Of a stretch of 64,000 bases of DNA, positions 35,601 to 48,800 are shown one piece after another. Origin of the DNA: Alnus glutinosa. Lineage: Eukaryota; Streptophyta; Magnoliopsida; Fagales; Betulaceae. The notes below the pieces were generated by a model, which was not told the origin of the DNA, searched no databases, and saw only the letters and a list, made by a program, of their open reading frames with translations. The position numbers were made by a program, and so were the translations under genes. Numbering within the stretch: position 1 is the stretch's first letter; each line of letters begins with the position of its first letter. The stretch is taken from NCBI RefSeq assembly GCF_958979055.1, contig NC_084886.1:39700154-39764153 (forward strand). The letters run 5' to 3'.

Positions 35601-38600
35601 TGATTAGGAGGGGTTGACTGGCGGAATTGACCAGGGGGACGGGGGAAGGGTTTTGGTTTCCTGAAGTTGTTGGGGCTAGGACGAAAGTTGGGAGGAGGAC
35701 TATGAAAATTGTTGGGTTGCTGGGGTGGTCGAAAGCGGTTGACATGAAAGGCAAAGGATCCTGCTTCAGGGTTAAGGGTTTGCTGCTGATTTTGAAGGAG
35801 AATTTCATGGCTCAACAATTCAGATTGGAAGTCATGAAAGGTGGTTTCACGATCACGTAAAGTAAAGGCAGTAACAAAAGAGTTGTAGATAGGATTAATA
35901 CCATTGATAACATAGGAGATGAGATCATCATCTTCAACGGGTTTTCCCACTGCTGAAAGTTCGTCAGACCAAGTTTTGGCTTGGCTGAGGTATTCAGTGC
36001 AAGTTTTGTTCCCCTGCTGCAAGTGTTGTAACTGGCGCTTGAGATGGGAAATTCTGGACTTTGATTGTGCTGCAAACCGTGTTGCCAAACTGCTCCAGGC
36101 AAGCTGCGATGTTTTTAAACCGTACATCGAAGGTACCAATGGAGGAGCAAGAGAGCAGATAATAAGATTCAGCAGTTGCTGATCTCTTCGCAGCCATGAA
36201 ACATAGGCTGGATTCGGAATTTCACCATTACCATCTGTATTGGTAATGAGTTTCGGGGGGCATGGATCTGATCCATCCAGTAGACCTTGGAGTTCATAAC
36301 CACACAAGATAGGTTGAAATTGAGCAACCCATCCGAGATAATTAGGACCTTCTAATTTGATGCTTCCAAGTTGGGTGACATTGGGCATGAGATCTGAAGT
36401 AGTAGGAGCGGCGGCGGTAGGAGTGGCCATGGATGAGCGTTGGCTGTTGGTAGGCTCTGATACCATGTAAACTCAATACAAAACTAGGAAAAGAGCCTTA
36501 AGCACTTGATGCTTAGGGTTTTGTATTGATCTATATTTATAAGGATTTACAAGTACATGTATGCCGTGTACACTGTCATTTACATAAGGTAAGAATCATT
36601 CTATTCTAGGAAGGTAGATATGGTAATATAGCCGTTGAGGTACAATAGGAAAGTTGCAAGAGAATAATGCTAGCTGTAGGTTTTATATGGAGAGAGTATC
36701 CGAGTGTGTGATTGTTGGAGAGGATTGCCTTGATTCACGGCTGATTGATCTAGGATTTGTGTGGCGGCTGCTAGGGTTTGTGTGTTGACCATTATATCCT
36801 TAACATACCCATTTCTTCCTTTTCTTCCCTCATATCCGCAACTGTGGTATCAGGTCGAGACCCCCGCTCTGGCCTGGAGGCAGACTCGGCGAGCGTGATC
36901 TCCGAAGACGTGATCGTCGTAGGTGGATGACAGATCCCGTCAGAAGTCGTCGCTCTCTCTGGAACTCTCTCTTGTCCACCGGAACCCATCGCTGACAACG
37001 GTCCTGTTGCTGGAGGCGTAGCCAGATCGGCCGTTGAAACACTTGGGTTGGGCTTAGTTTTCGAAACCCAACAAGTCCTCTGCTTTTTCTTCTTCCTGTT
37101 CTTCTTTCTCTTCCGCCTATCACCATTGGGCTTGAAGCCCGGCCCAACCAACAATAACCCTTCACGCACACTACTCAGTGCTCGGTCCACCTCAGTTTTC
37201 AACTTTTCCAGCTGGCTTTGCCAGAGCAGCAGGGAGGGTAACGTGTCTTTCCCTCCAAACATCTGAAACCCATCGCTAGTTTCACTAATAGAGTAGTCTG
37301 ACTTGCCTCGGAAAACAGTAGGGAACTTTGCTTCCGATTTAGGAAATCTTCTGACCCCCTGCACATTGTCGAAGGCGTAACGGTCATGATGGTCTTTACC
37401 CAAATGGTACACCGGCTGAACCTGCTTCAACCCTTCCTCCTCCGGTCGGCGAGAACCTGTGCATAGAACTTCTGCGTAAGATGGTGCTTTGTCTAAGGCG
37501 TTTGAACCAGTAGCAGCATCAGTGACGGCTCCATTTCCGTCAACCCGCTCCATCGCTGGCGGAGGTCCAGTCCGAACCAAATCTTTCCCTGCTGACTCTA
37601 AGAGGAAGTCCCTGATCTTACCCAGCTCTGCTAGGAATCTGCTCCATCCCCACCCATTCCGACCTTCAGGAATGTAAATAATCCCTTTCAAACCACCCAA
37701 GGCATAGGCTGCTACTTCGATGAATCTTCCAGCTATGTTGCCTCCTCGCCTAACGATGAAGACCTTGGACCCCTCCCTCAAAGACCTTACAAAATCCTTC
37801 CCTGTAAACCTCAACACACTCTCCAGGGTCGAAAACAGCCACCCACTGCTCAGGGCACCAAGCAGTACGAGCCCTGTACATCTCCTCCTCCTTTCCTCCA
37901 CTCTTACCACCGAAGCACCTTCTATCACCGAAAGCACAAACGTCTTAGATTCCACGCAACACCACCTCTCCATTTCCACCACACCACGAGCTTGGCTTCT
38001 CCTCTTAATAAAAATTATTATTCATAAAAATTCTTGCAGCCAGAACCATTTTCAACCAACAACAAAACCTTGATCCCAACAGGAATAATTCTATTGGGAT
38101 TTCTGTTGTTTTACACCATCTTTAGAATTGAAAGAAAACCATGCAGGAATCTTTATGTCTTCCTCCTCCAAAATATCTGCATAAGCCTAAGCTTTCAACA
38201 CAAAATCAAGAAGTGAAACACCATAATTACGCCTATATTATTGATATTAATTATTCCTAAGTAAAAAATATATGTGGTGTTTCCGGGATTAAATGGCATT
38301 GAATCACTTAGTTGATATCTCTTTAGAATGGTGTTCCATGATTATCAACTGGATGTGGTGCGCAAATACTAGGTTTCATGACATTGGGTTATATATGAAC
38401 CTTTAACATCTTTGACAAACCAAAACGATACTAAGATCTCATTTTATGAATACAAATGTGTTGTCTATTAGTTGGTTAGAATCTTGAACACTTTTAGGTT
38501 GGTCTACTGCCATGATTTTAATTTTTGTACACCCTTTACTGTTATCATATGATTTCCTATTCGTTGACAATGGGTTACTATACACTGTAGGTTTGCAAGT

Positions 38601-41600
38601 TTTTGGAGGTTTCGAAGTTATCATTCTCACCAGAATATGGTCCTAAGCTGAAGGAAGATTATGTTATGGTGAAGCATCTACCGAAAATTCCAAAGGACGA
38701 TGATGATTCTAGGAAATGTTGTGCATGCCAGTGTTTCAGTTGTTGTAATGACAATTGGCAAAAGGTAGTGGAACCCTGTTTCCAAAAGTTGGATTTTTGT
38801 TAACTTGGTTGCGTGCAGTTTTGATTGAACATTACACGTTTAAAAAAAACGTACATGTATTACTCATTTGTTACATGTTGGCAATTGAGTAGTGTTTGGG
38901 TAGGCTCTGTGTACATGTGCCAATTACAAAAACTTTTTTTTTTTTATTAGGTATACTTCCCTTTTGTGGTATTCCACCCCTTGCCTGTTTTTGGCCACAA
39001 AATGAAATTCTTAATGGTGGTTGTATTCACCGATTTTTGCAATAATAGTTTTTTTCACAGCAGGATTAACTGCATGTTATCTGTTTTGGATCTATTTACT
39101 TACTTTTGAGGGACAATTACAGTGGCAAAAGCCGCAAAACAAATAACTTGATTTATTCAATATCTGTAGGGGTAAAGATACAAAAGGGAAAATAATAATA
39201 ATAAAATAAATCGTTTATTATCATTATTAATAATGAAAGGATTTCTTTTGTTTTGAAGAAGACTATCCAATTGATATAAATGTTACAAAGAAATTAAATC
39301 ATACATGTTGATAACAGTTTTAAGAAATTGTAGTGGATAGTGATTGTTCCTCGGTAAAACATATGAAATGGTGTATCTATAGAGAACAAAGAACATGAAT
39401 GATACATTTGCCTTAGGTTTGTATTCTACCTAATGAGAGAAAAGAAATGACTTTTATCGAGTAGAAGTAAAACTCTAGTGTATTGGTGTGCCATTTATAC
39501 AGTAGCATGTAGCTCACACATCATGGGTGCCACTTTGGCAGGTATCCCAAGGAAATGCAATCTGGTTATTAGTTATGAGAGTGTGATCTGGCATCCACCT
39601 GTTTTGGACAGAAAGCATGCAGTGAAAAAGTTATAGACAGAAAAACTTCGAGATATCTAAGCATTTGTGCATGAAACTGGCAGTTTCCATTATGGGACTT
39701 TTCTCAAAGGGCCTTTTTAATGTTAGGTACACGCTTAGATTCTTCACTTCTTCTGTCTTGGTTGTTTGTTGGTGAGGCAGCCAGTAGAATCTTTTCTAAA
39801 GCACATATGGATACAAAAACTTGCTCTTTACTCTCAAGGGAACTAAATTCATGCCGGCTTAGCCTCCTGTTATTGCTCTCACTTTGTGCTTGATTTCTTA
39901 GGATTTCAACAAATTGAACTAGAGGTGGTTTGGGGGGAGGAGCATCTTTTCTATTTAGTTTTGAGGTGAATACATAACATTGAGAGTGTTGAGCTGGCCA
40001 AGGACATTTTTGAGGTTGTATGCCTAATAATACTGGCTTTCATGTACACGATTGGCTGCTGTATCACGAGGAGCATCTTTTCTATGTAGTTTTGAGGTGA
40101 ATACATAACATTGAGAGTGTTGAGCTGGCCAAGGGCATTTTTGAGGTTGTATGCCTAATATTACTGGCTTTCATGTACACGATTGGCTGCTGTATCACAT
40201 TTGCCTTAATTCTAGCTGCATCAGACTAGCATATTCTTGAAATGTCTAATTTTTATTTACTTCGTGTTGTAGCATCATTTTTCGAATCTTCTTGTCTCTC
40301 TCTGTTTTTTCCTCTCAGTTCATCTCTTGGTGATCAATATACCTCTTGAATGCCTTGTGAATTACACACTTTGATCCTCATATTTCTTGTTTGTTATTTA
40401 ATGGATTGTTTAGCTTTACTATTTGTTAGTTAACGATTATTTGACTTTGATTCTTTTACCCGACTGTGAATTGTAGGAATATAGGATATACTTCGTTGCA
40501 TACTGTATAAGTTGTACAATACTTCGACATAATTTTTTGAATATCTTTACATTAATTTTTCTCTAGTTCAACCCGCGTTTCCTTTTTTAAATCTCTATTT
40601 AATTGTGTGCAGGTTTGGGCTGTATTGAAACCTGGATTCTTGGCGTTGCTGGAGGATCCTTTTCATACACAACCTCTAGATATAATTGTTTTTGATGTAC
40701 TACCTGCCTCAGATGGGAATGGAGAGGGTCGAGTGTCACTAGCAAAAGAAATGAAGGAACGGAATCCTTTACGCCACGCTTTTAAGGTAAGCACCATTTG
40801 GTCTTACTGATGCTTTATATTTTTTTCTGGCTCAAATTCTTAAAAATTATGATTTACTTGCTTGAACAGCTTATGAACTTGGGTTCTTGTAATTTGTTTG
40901 GAAAATAGTAGTAAACTTGAAGTTTAGGATCTACTAGTGCATTGCTTTATACTAATGCAGGGAAGCTAGGCATAATGGTTTATAGTGTCAAAACTGAAAA
41001 TACGGATAATATTCTAAGCGGTTAGGCTGAACTGCTCTTCTAGCTTGGTATTAAGGTGCCTCAGGAAGCGTTTCGCACAAGTTTGAATCCTATTGCTGAC
41101 CCCTTTGGTGAACACCTACAGGGATTTATTCCCATAATTGCCTAGTATACGTGGGATAGGGAATGTCCATGTATCTAAGGAGTAAGGACTGTGTGGGTAT
41201 GCTTAAAGGGCTTTTTACACTTTGTCTGGAGAAAAAAAGGGAAGAAAATCTATAATAATAATAATTAAAAAAAAAAACAAATGATTCCTATATATGGTCA
41301 TGTTCGAAGTAAAATATGATGTAGTAAAGAACATTGCTGAGCAAGGGCTTGAGAAGGAAATTTTATTCAGATTAATGTCTATTTCTTCAAAGTTAAGTCT
41401 GTGGTTTAAGCTTAGAAAGTTATGATAGGCAACAATTTTGACTCCTAGGACATAAAAAAATTTGATTCTCTTTTATTTTTTTAAATTCTTTTTCCCCTAG
41501 GTAAAATGAATAGGAGAGGGCGACCATAGTGGCTTCTCTATCTAGGTGTGACTATAGTACACCTACCCATTGAGAACCAATGACAAGAGGAGCTTAGACG

Positions 41601-42786
41601 GGGAGACCGCAGGTGCTCCCTCAAGTCGGTTTAGCCATAGCCTGATCCAGCCTCACCAAAAGCACTAGTGAACACCTTAGCCAATGAAGCAGAAATAATC
41701 CCAAGTGCTTCCCATTGCGGGATGTGACCCTAGGACTTACCACTCACCAAATCACTTGGAAGTAAGCCAAGTGCCACTAGACCACTACCTTCGATGGTAA
41801 AATCTTTAGGAATCTTTTATACTCTTTGTGTAGATGGGGGAGCCTTACGCTTTTAATGATATTTCGATTAATTATAAAAAATAAAAAAAAAATAAAAAAG
41901 TTTTGTACGAAACTTATTTGTGAAGATCGAACCTTTTATTTGGACTCTTAGTGTGTGACGACCCTGGGAAAGTGTTAGCCACATATGTGTTATCACTCCA
42001 AAAGGACTAATTAAGTTACAATTGGAGCTCCATACAATCACTTAATAAAGTTCAGTCTTACATGGTAAGGAACTTAGCACTCATAAGCACCTTTATATTC
42101 CACCCATTCAATGTGGACAATCTACTAATCCAACGTGGGGCTAACTTTCTGAAGTGTCACAAAGTTGCTTGTTTCTAGTTTTGCATTTTCTTCTTCTTCT
42201 TTAGATTAGGGATTCTCTTGTATACTTCTTGTGTACTAGGATTGCACCCAATTGCGCTTAATTAATGATAATGAAATTACTTCAAAAATAATAATAATAA
42301 TAATAATAATCTCTAACGTCCTCATTAGGGCCTACGCCATGCAGTGCCTAAGCGCCACTTGGTGTTATTAGGTTGCTCTGATAACATTTGTAACGACTCA
42401 GGAAAAACATTAGCGACATTTGCGCTATCACTCCAAAAGAACTAGTCAAATTACAATTAAAACTCCTTAGAATCACTTATAAGCCAAGCCTTGTAACGCG
42501 AGCATGTAACCTTTGTAGGGGCATTAATGTGATGGGACTCTGGCCCAGCCCAACTGGTCGGATTCTTGTTGTCATTTGCTGGCCCACCTGTTCCAAGCCA
42601 AGAATTGAGCCATGTGACTTGTGCGAAGGCTCTGGGTCACGTGTTTCTTAAAGTGGAGGGTTCTACGTGAGTCTGGTTTCATAGAGTAGCATCTACCTCC
42701 CGCTCTTGGCAGTGGAAGGATAACCGGGTCAGTGGCACCTGGATCCAACATGGCCCATTGGGTTGACCCTAGTTGGACCATCATTA

Positions 42787-42825
<39 letters not shown>

Positions 42826-45800
42826 TATAAAAAAAAAAAAAAAAATGAAGCTTAGTCTTATCTAGTAAGGGACCAATGTAGGACTAGCACTTTTTTGGGT
42901 GTCTCAAAGTGCGAAAATTAAATAGTTCATATCTCTATGAAGTCTATCATAGCAATTAAATTTGAACTCTACATGTTGATTTTAGGCGCTAAACTGAACT
43001 GCACATTTTAGAAATGGGACACAAAGTACTGTTGGTTGTTCGATTTTGTTGTATCTGCCAGGACACTCGCCTTCTATGTTACTTCTTTGATTGTGATAAT
43101 TAATCGGTGGATGATATTATTTGTCTGGTCTACAAATCTAGAGAATATTTACTCTAACAAATACCTGGAAACTTCAGGTGACTTGTGGAAACCGGAGCAT
43201 TAGGATAAGAGCTAAGAGTAGTGCTAAAGTTAAAGACTGGGTTGCTGCAATTAATGATGCTGGACTAAGGCCTCCTGAAGGATGGTGTCATCCTCACCGC
43301 TTTGGCTCTTTTGCTCCTCCAAGGGGTTTGACTGAAGATGGTAGTCAGGCTCAGTGGTTTGTAGATGGTCGAGCTGCATTTGAAGCTATTGCTTCTTCTA
43401 TTGAGGACGCAAAATCAGAGGTCTGTTCCTTTCAGTCTCAGCATACAATGTTCAGTGGTAGTCCATGATTATATTTGGTCTTAAGCTTCTGGTGGTTGAC
43501 TGGAAGTTTCATGCAGATATTTATTTGTGGCTGGTGGCTGTGCCCAGAACTGTATCTACGCCGTCCTTTTCATGCTCATGCTTCATCCAGGCTTGAGGAT
43601 TTGCTGGAAGCAAAAGCTAAGCAAGGGGTTCAGGTACCCATAAAGTCGTTAACCACTCTATAGCTTTTATACTTCAGTGGATCATATGTAGCCACTGTTA
43701 GCTTACGAGTGCTAATTGTAATATATCTGACAAATGCAGATTTATATTCTACTCTACAAAGAGGTTGCCCTTGCTTTGAAAATCAACAGCGTCCATAGCA
43801 AGAGAAAGCTTCTTAGCATTCATGAAAATGTGAGGGTACTGCGTTATCCTGACCACTTCTCTACTGGTGTTTACTTATGGTATGCAATTTAATTTCAAAT
43901 TCTTCCGGAGTTTGTAGATTTTAATGTTTTAGTAAGAATTTCCAACTATATTAGACTTTTTGCAGTTTCTGATATTGATTCCTGGTTACATACAGGTCAC
44001 ACCATGAAAAGCTTGTCATTGTAGATTATCAGACATGCTTTATTGGGGGACTAGATTTATGCTTTGGTCGTTATGACACATCTGAACACAAAGTGGGTGA
44101 TTTCCCTGCTATGCTATGGCCTGGGAAGGACTATTATAACCCAAGGTAAGTCTGTTCTGTTCACTATACCGGATCCTATGTTGGATTGTTCAATGGAGAA
44201 TTGTTAGAACAAAGAGAGTGATTAGATTTTGTGTTATTTATTTGGTAACTCATGAACTCTTGTCAAAACATTCTACTTGTTCAGTTGATAGACTGTATCC
44301 TTCAAGTTGTATTAAAAGGATTGTTGAATGTTTATATTGAGTTCTTGTAGGGAGATTTATTTTGTTACCTACTAAACCCTAAACTAGATACTCTAGGTCA
44401 TGTTTCTTTTAATATATATTTTCTTATGTAGTAGCTGGCTGGATTCTGCTTTAGAAATCACCTAGATAGTTATTAGTTGGTGAGAATGGCTATTTGTTTA
44501 ACTATGTGCAAGTCGGTTTGAGCATTACCCTTACGCTTTTTGGATATTCTCTAATTTTTTTTTTAAAAAAAATAATTATTTCATTTGGTCAGGGAATCTG
44601 AACCAAATTCATGGGAAGATACAATGAAAGATGAGTTGGATCGTGAAAAATATCCTCGAATGCCTTGGCATGATGTCCATTGTGCTCTTTGGGGACCACC
44701 TTGTCGTGACATGGCTAGGCACTTTGTTCAGCGCTGGAACTATGCAAAGGTCACTCTTTTGTTGCAATTGATATAGTTATAATGTGAGATTATGATAACA
44801 TTATGATCTTAATTTGAGTATCCTTCCTTCAGAGAAATAAAGCTCCCTATGAGCAAGCAATCCCGCTACTTATGCCTCAGCAGCACATGGTTATTCCGCA
44901 TTACATGGGGAAAAGCAGAGAGATGGAGGTGGAGAGTAAGAACATTCAGAATTATAAAGACTTCAGAGGGCAGGATTCCTTTTCTGCAAGATCATCATTA
45001 CAAGATATCCCACTTCTCTTGCCTCAAGAAGCTGATGGGCCGGATACTTCTAGTGGAGAGCCAAAATTTCATGGCCTGGACTTCACTACTGATCACCTTG
45101 ATCAGCCGAGCAGGGTTAACAGTGGTCTTTATTTTTCTTTCCGGAAGTCCAAACTTGAACCAGTAGGTTCAGATACACCACTGAAGGGCTTTGTAGATGA
45201 CTTTGAATCCTTGGATAATCGTGGGAAACTGCTTTCAGATAGGCTGGCACAGCCTACCATGAAATGTTCAGATCCAGAGTGGTGGGAAATTCAAGAACGG
45301 GGTGATCAGGGTGGATTTGCAGATGAATCTGGTCAAGTTGGTCCTCGTGCTTCATGCCATTGTCAGGTGGACTGTTACTCTTAAAAAAATTCCAGAATTA
45401 TCATATTGCCTGCCAAATATCAGCAACCTACCCTGATGACTCTAGTAGTATCACTGACTTCTTGAATTTTATTTTAACTTCTGGTAGCTTATTTGCTCCT
45501 TCCATGCCAAAGTAGCTTCCTTTCTATTTTAGTCCATCCCATAATGACTGACAATTTCGAATAAGTTAGTGGTATTTATTTCATTTCCCTAAGTTGCCTA
45601 TCATTGTATTGTACATTAGTTTCGACAATGAAGACATTTTCTTAGAAAAGAATATAATTTGTCCCCAACATTGTGACAATAAGAGTTAAGCAAAAATAAG
45701 GGTGATATTGGAAAGACATGCTTAAATTTGCAAGGGTGATATTGTCGTTTTTATTTACTGATCTGTTTCTCCTCTTTGTAAGAATCCAGTACTAATTGTT

Positions 45801-48800
45801 GAGAGAACCATTTTCTTCCATTAGATTTGTCAATGATTGAAGCTGGGAGATAAGGGTATTAAGCTCTCAATAAATTTGACCAGTTACTGAAGAGATATAT
45901 TTTCTGAAAACTCAAGAGAAGGAAAAGAAAAGGGCGGGTGGGGGGGGGAGGACTGGAGGTTATTGATGTGTCATAAATTTCAAGAGGTTTCTTATAGTTT
46001 GATGAGAGTATTGTAAATGTCTATCTGTTTCCTTTCGTACTATTGCTTGTTTTGTATTTTGATTGTGATGTCAGACTCCCTAGCCTGTCATTTTTATTTT
46101 CCTTTAATTTCAGGTCATTAGAAGTGTCAGTCAGTGGTCTGCTGGAACAAGCCAAACTGAGGACAGCATTCATAGTGCTTATTGCTCTGTTATCGAGAAA
46201 GCAGAACATTTTATCTACATTGAGGTGTATTCTTTTTCATATGTTTCTTCACTATCAATATGTATTACTTTGTAGATACCCAAACTGTGCTCAAATTAAT
46301 GTCCATAATTTTAGTTCTTTACGTATAGGAATATCCTGTACAACACTTTCCACTTTTGACACTCAAGGAAAATGTCTGGAAATGTGTGCCTGAATAGGAA
46401 AATACATTTGGGGAGTGACCTCTTGATAAGCATAACTGTTGAATTTGCTTAGAAACTAATGCACAAGTCAGACACTACGAATTGGTCAATTAGTATTTTG
46501 GTCTCATTTGTCATGGTGATGGCTCTGACTTTTTGAAGATGGTCCATTCAGGATGATGAAACTGTACATTAGATGCTATAGAAAGTATGAATGTGGCCAT
46601 TCAATTCCACGGGATAACCTAGCAGCCCCCTTGAACCGGCCTTTATTTATTTATTAAAAGTACATGCATTATTGCTCCAGTGTGCTTAGAACATCTTGGC
46701 CTGGCTGAGGATCATTTTAGCCATACTTGGCGGTGACCACACGAATCATTTTTCATTAATTTGCTCCCTGTTGGTTTTGTTATTGCTGTTTTCTCTCTCT
46801 CTCTCTCTCTTTTATGGGGGGGGGGGGGGGGGGCGGGTTTCACTTCTGAGTCATACCTCTGGTTAGATTATAAGACTTCATGTCATTTTGATGAGCCCTT
46901 TCTGGAGGATGGCTTGCCATGTTGGCTTGAGGGGGTTTGGCCAATCTAGCTGGTCTTTGCTGCGCAAGTCACTCCACTTCGGTCTTTCAGTTTAAGTTGT
47001 GGTCTTTCTGAAGATTCTTTTTTCAGTTAAAGCTGTGTCCTACTAACATTGTCATCCTGGTCACCAACTACCCCAATGCACATGTATGTATCTAAGAAAG
47101 ATTATTAATGAGTGAAGTACGGTATAAAATGGTTGAAATGGATGAGACTAAGAAACTGGAAATTGAAATATTACATGAATCTGTGTAAAACCTTTTAAGT
47201 TTTAGATAAAAAGGAAGCTAAGTGAGGTTGTTTCTTGATAAACCAGAGCAGTGCCTTAATGATTTTTAGACATCATAAATCGAGTAGTGCAAAGCCACAT
47301 AGGAATTGGAGTAGGCAGAGAAGATAAAGTAAATGCATGCTTACTCATATTGTTGGTCTTTTATCAAGGGTGCAGCATGATATATGCTTATGAGCCATTT
47401 GGACAGGCTTGGGATATATTGATAAAAAACCTAGACAATTTTCTTACCTGTCAGTGTTTTGGTTACCCTTATACATGGACCTCTTTTTGAGTTGTGAATC
47501 CATTATATGGTTACCCTTAGTATTGTGAATCCTGCTAAAATTTGATTACATGTTTCATTTTCCTGACCAAAATTCTCGGCAACTTGTTCCCAGAATCAAT
47601 TTTTCATATCAGGTCTCTCGGGAGATGAGATAATACGTAATCGCGTGTTAGAAGCATTATACCGGCGTATTATGCGAGCATACAATGATAAGAAGTGTTT
47701 TAGGGTTATAATTGTCATACCACTACTACCGGGTTTCCAGGTTCTAATTTGTTGTCAATATCCTTCAAATCTGAAAGTTGATTTAGCTGTCATATTTTTA
47801 TACTGAATTTTGTTTCAACAGGGGGGGGTGGATGATGGGGGTGCAGCATCTGTGAGAGCCATAATGCATTGGCAGTATCGAACCATTTGCAGAGGACATA
47901 ACTCGATATTGCATAATCTCTATGATCTTCTTGGTCCTAAAACACATGATTACATTTCTTTCTATGGCCTCAGAGCTTATGGTAAACTCTTCGATGGTGG
48001 TCCTGTGGCCTCCAGTCAGGTATTGTCTTGCACCAGTTCTTTTATCAATGCACCTTACCACTTTTGTTAACATACTTCCATTTATCTTTCTCACTCACTT
48101 GCAAATGCTGATTCTCTTTCCCACAGTTTATCAGTATTCCATTATACTTCTTTTGTAATTGCAGGTGTATGTGCACAGCAAAATTATGATTGCTGATGAT
48201 TGTGTAGCATTAGTTGGATCAGCTAATATTAATGATAGGAGTTTGCTTGGTTCAAGAGATTCTGAGGTACCACTCCTGCTCGATGACTTCTCTACATAGT
48301 TTAATTGTAACCATTTTTGATGAAAGAGTCTAGTTTGCATTATTTTTATTGTGAGGTGTGACTGTTAAAACCAACAACAGGGAGACTCAGTTACCCTCTT
48401 GTGCGTGAAGTTTCTTTATTGCCTTTTTAGTCTTGCACCACATAATTTGTAACTTTGCTGAATTGGTGTGACAAAATGAGAATGGAAGTTGTACTCCATG
48501 AGCCTTAAATCGCATAAAGAATTAGTGCTAAAAGAATTGAGTATTCTGATGATTTAGAAGAACTAAAATTTTAGGTTGTCATAGTCTCGAATCTTTAGTC
48601 ACTTCTACTTTCTTTTAAGGAAAAAAACTGTAGAGGTCTCTGAAGTTTAACCTTTTATCAAATCACCCCCTAGAGTTTAAAATTGATCAAATCACTCCTT
48701 AAGGTATGTTTTGTTATCAAATCTCTCCTTCCGTACACCTGCCTTTAGAGTTTTTAACGGAAATTGTAACATGTAGACATAAGACCACGTTAGATTCAAT

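Larger units (their letters stand above)
31739..36805 (-). mobile_element. Young Ty1/Copia retrotransposon
   Basis: Two LTRs of 340 bp (31,739-32,078 and 36,466-36,805) look identical by eye. The element is flanked by the 5-bp duplication TACCC (31,734-31,738 and 36,806-36,810), and LTR ends are TGTTAAGG...TTTACA on its own strand. Next to the 5' LTR is the primer-binding site TGGTATCAGAGCC (36,453-36,465), matching initiator tRNA-Met, and before the 3' LTR a G-rich polypurine tract (32,079-32,088). Gag and pol occupy the same frame and are separated by one stop codon. Total length is 5,067 bp. Identical LTRs indicate a very recent insertion, later than the host LINE. Confidence 0.97.
30949..37973 (-). 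pseudogene. LINE ORF1 (interrupted by Copia)
   Basis: The N-terminal part (37,973-36,806) has the plant LINE ORF1 region '[20 protein letters not shown]' and '[20 protein letters not shown]', followed by a low-complexity basic segment ([14 protein letters not shown]). The C-terminal part (31,733-30,949) has no clear domain beyond a cysteine pair (LCCCPGD) and a serine-rich end. The ATG at 37,973 is chosen because the codons before it are GTG. Without the Copia insert and one TACCC the frame is continuous, about 650 residues. The product would bind LINE RNA. The stop TGA overlaps the ORF2 start as ATGA (30,949-30,952). Confidence 0.8.
25539..38010 (-). mobile_element. Full-length L1-type LINE in PLD intron 4, split by two later insertions
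   Basis: The minus-strand 3' end is marked by a T run (25,539-25,553) after CTTACTTATCAAAA-type sequence. ORF2 covers 25,629-30,952 and ORF1 30,949-37,973. A shorter LINE (28,380-30,032) interrupts ORF2 and a Copia element (31,739-36,805) interrupts ORF1. Counting without the insertions and one copy of each target duplication, both frames are whole numbers of codons (1,217 and about 651), so the LINE seems to have been intact on arrival. The 5' end near 38,000 and the element's own target duplication could not be fixed. Confidence 0.88.

Noticed and set aside
42572..42784. 70-codon minus-strand frame
   Set aside because: Lies inside a poly-A retroposon in a PLD intron and has no recognisable motif.
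46795..46837. CT run followed by an 18-bp G run in PLD intron 13
   Set aside because: Simple sequence only; no sign of a regulatory or mobile feature.
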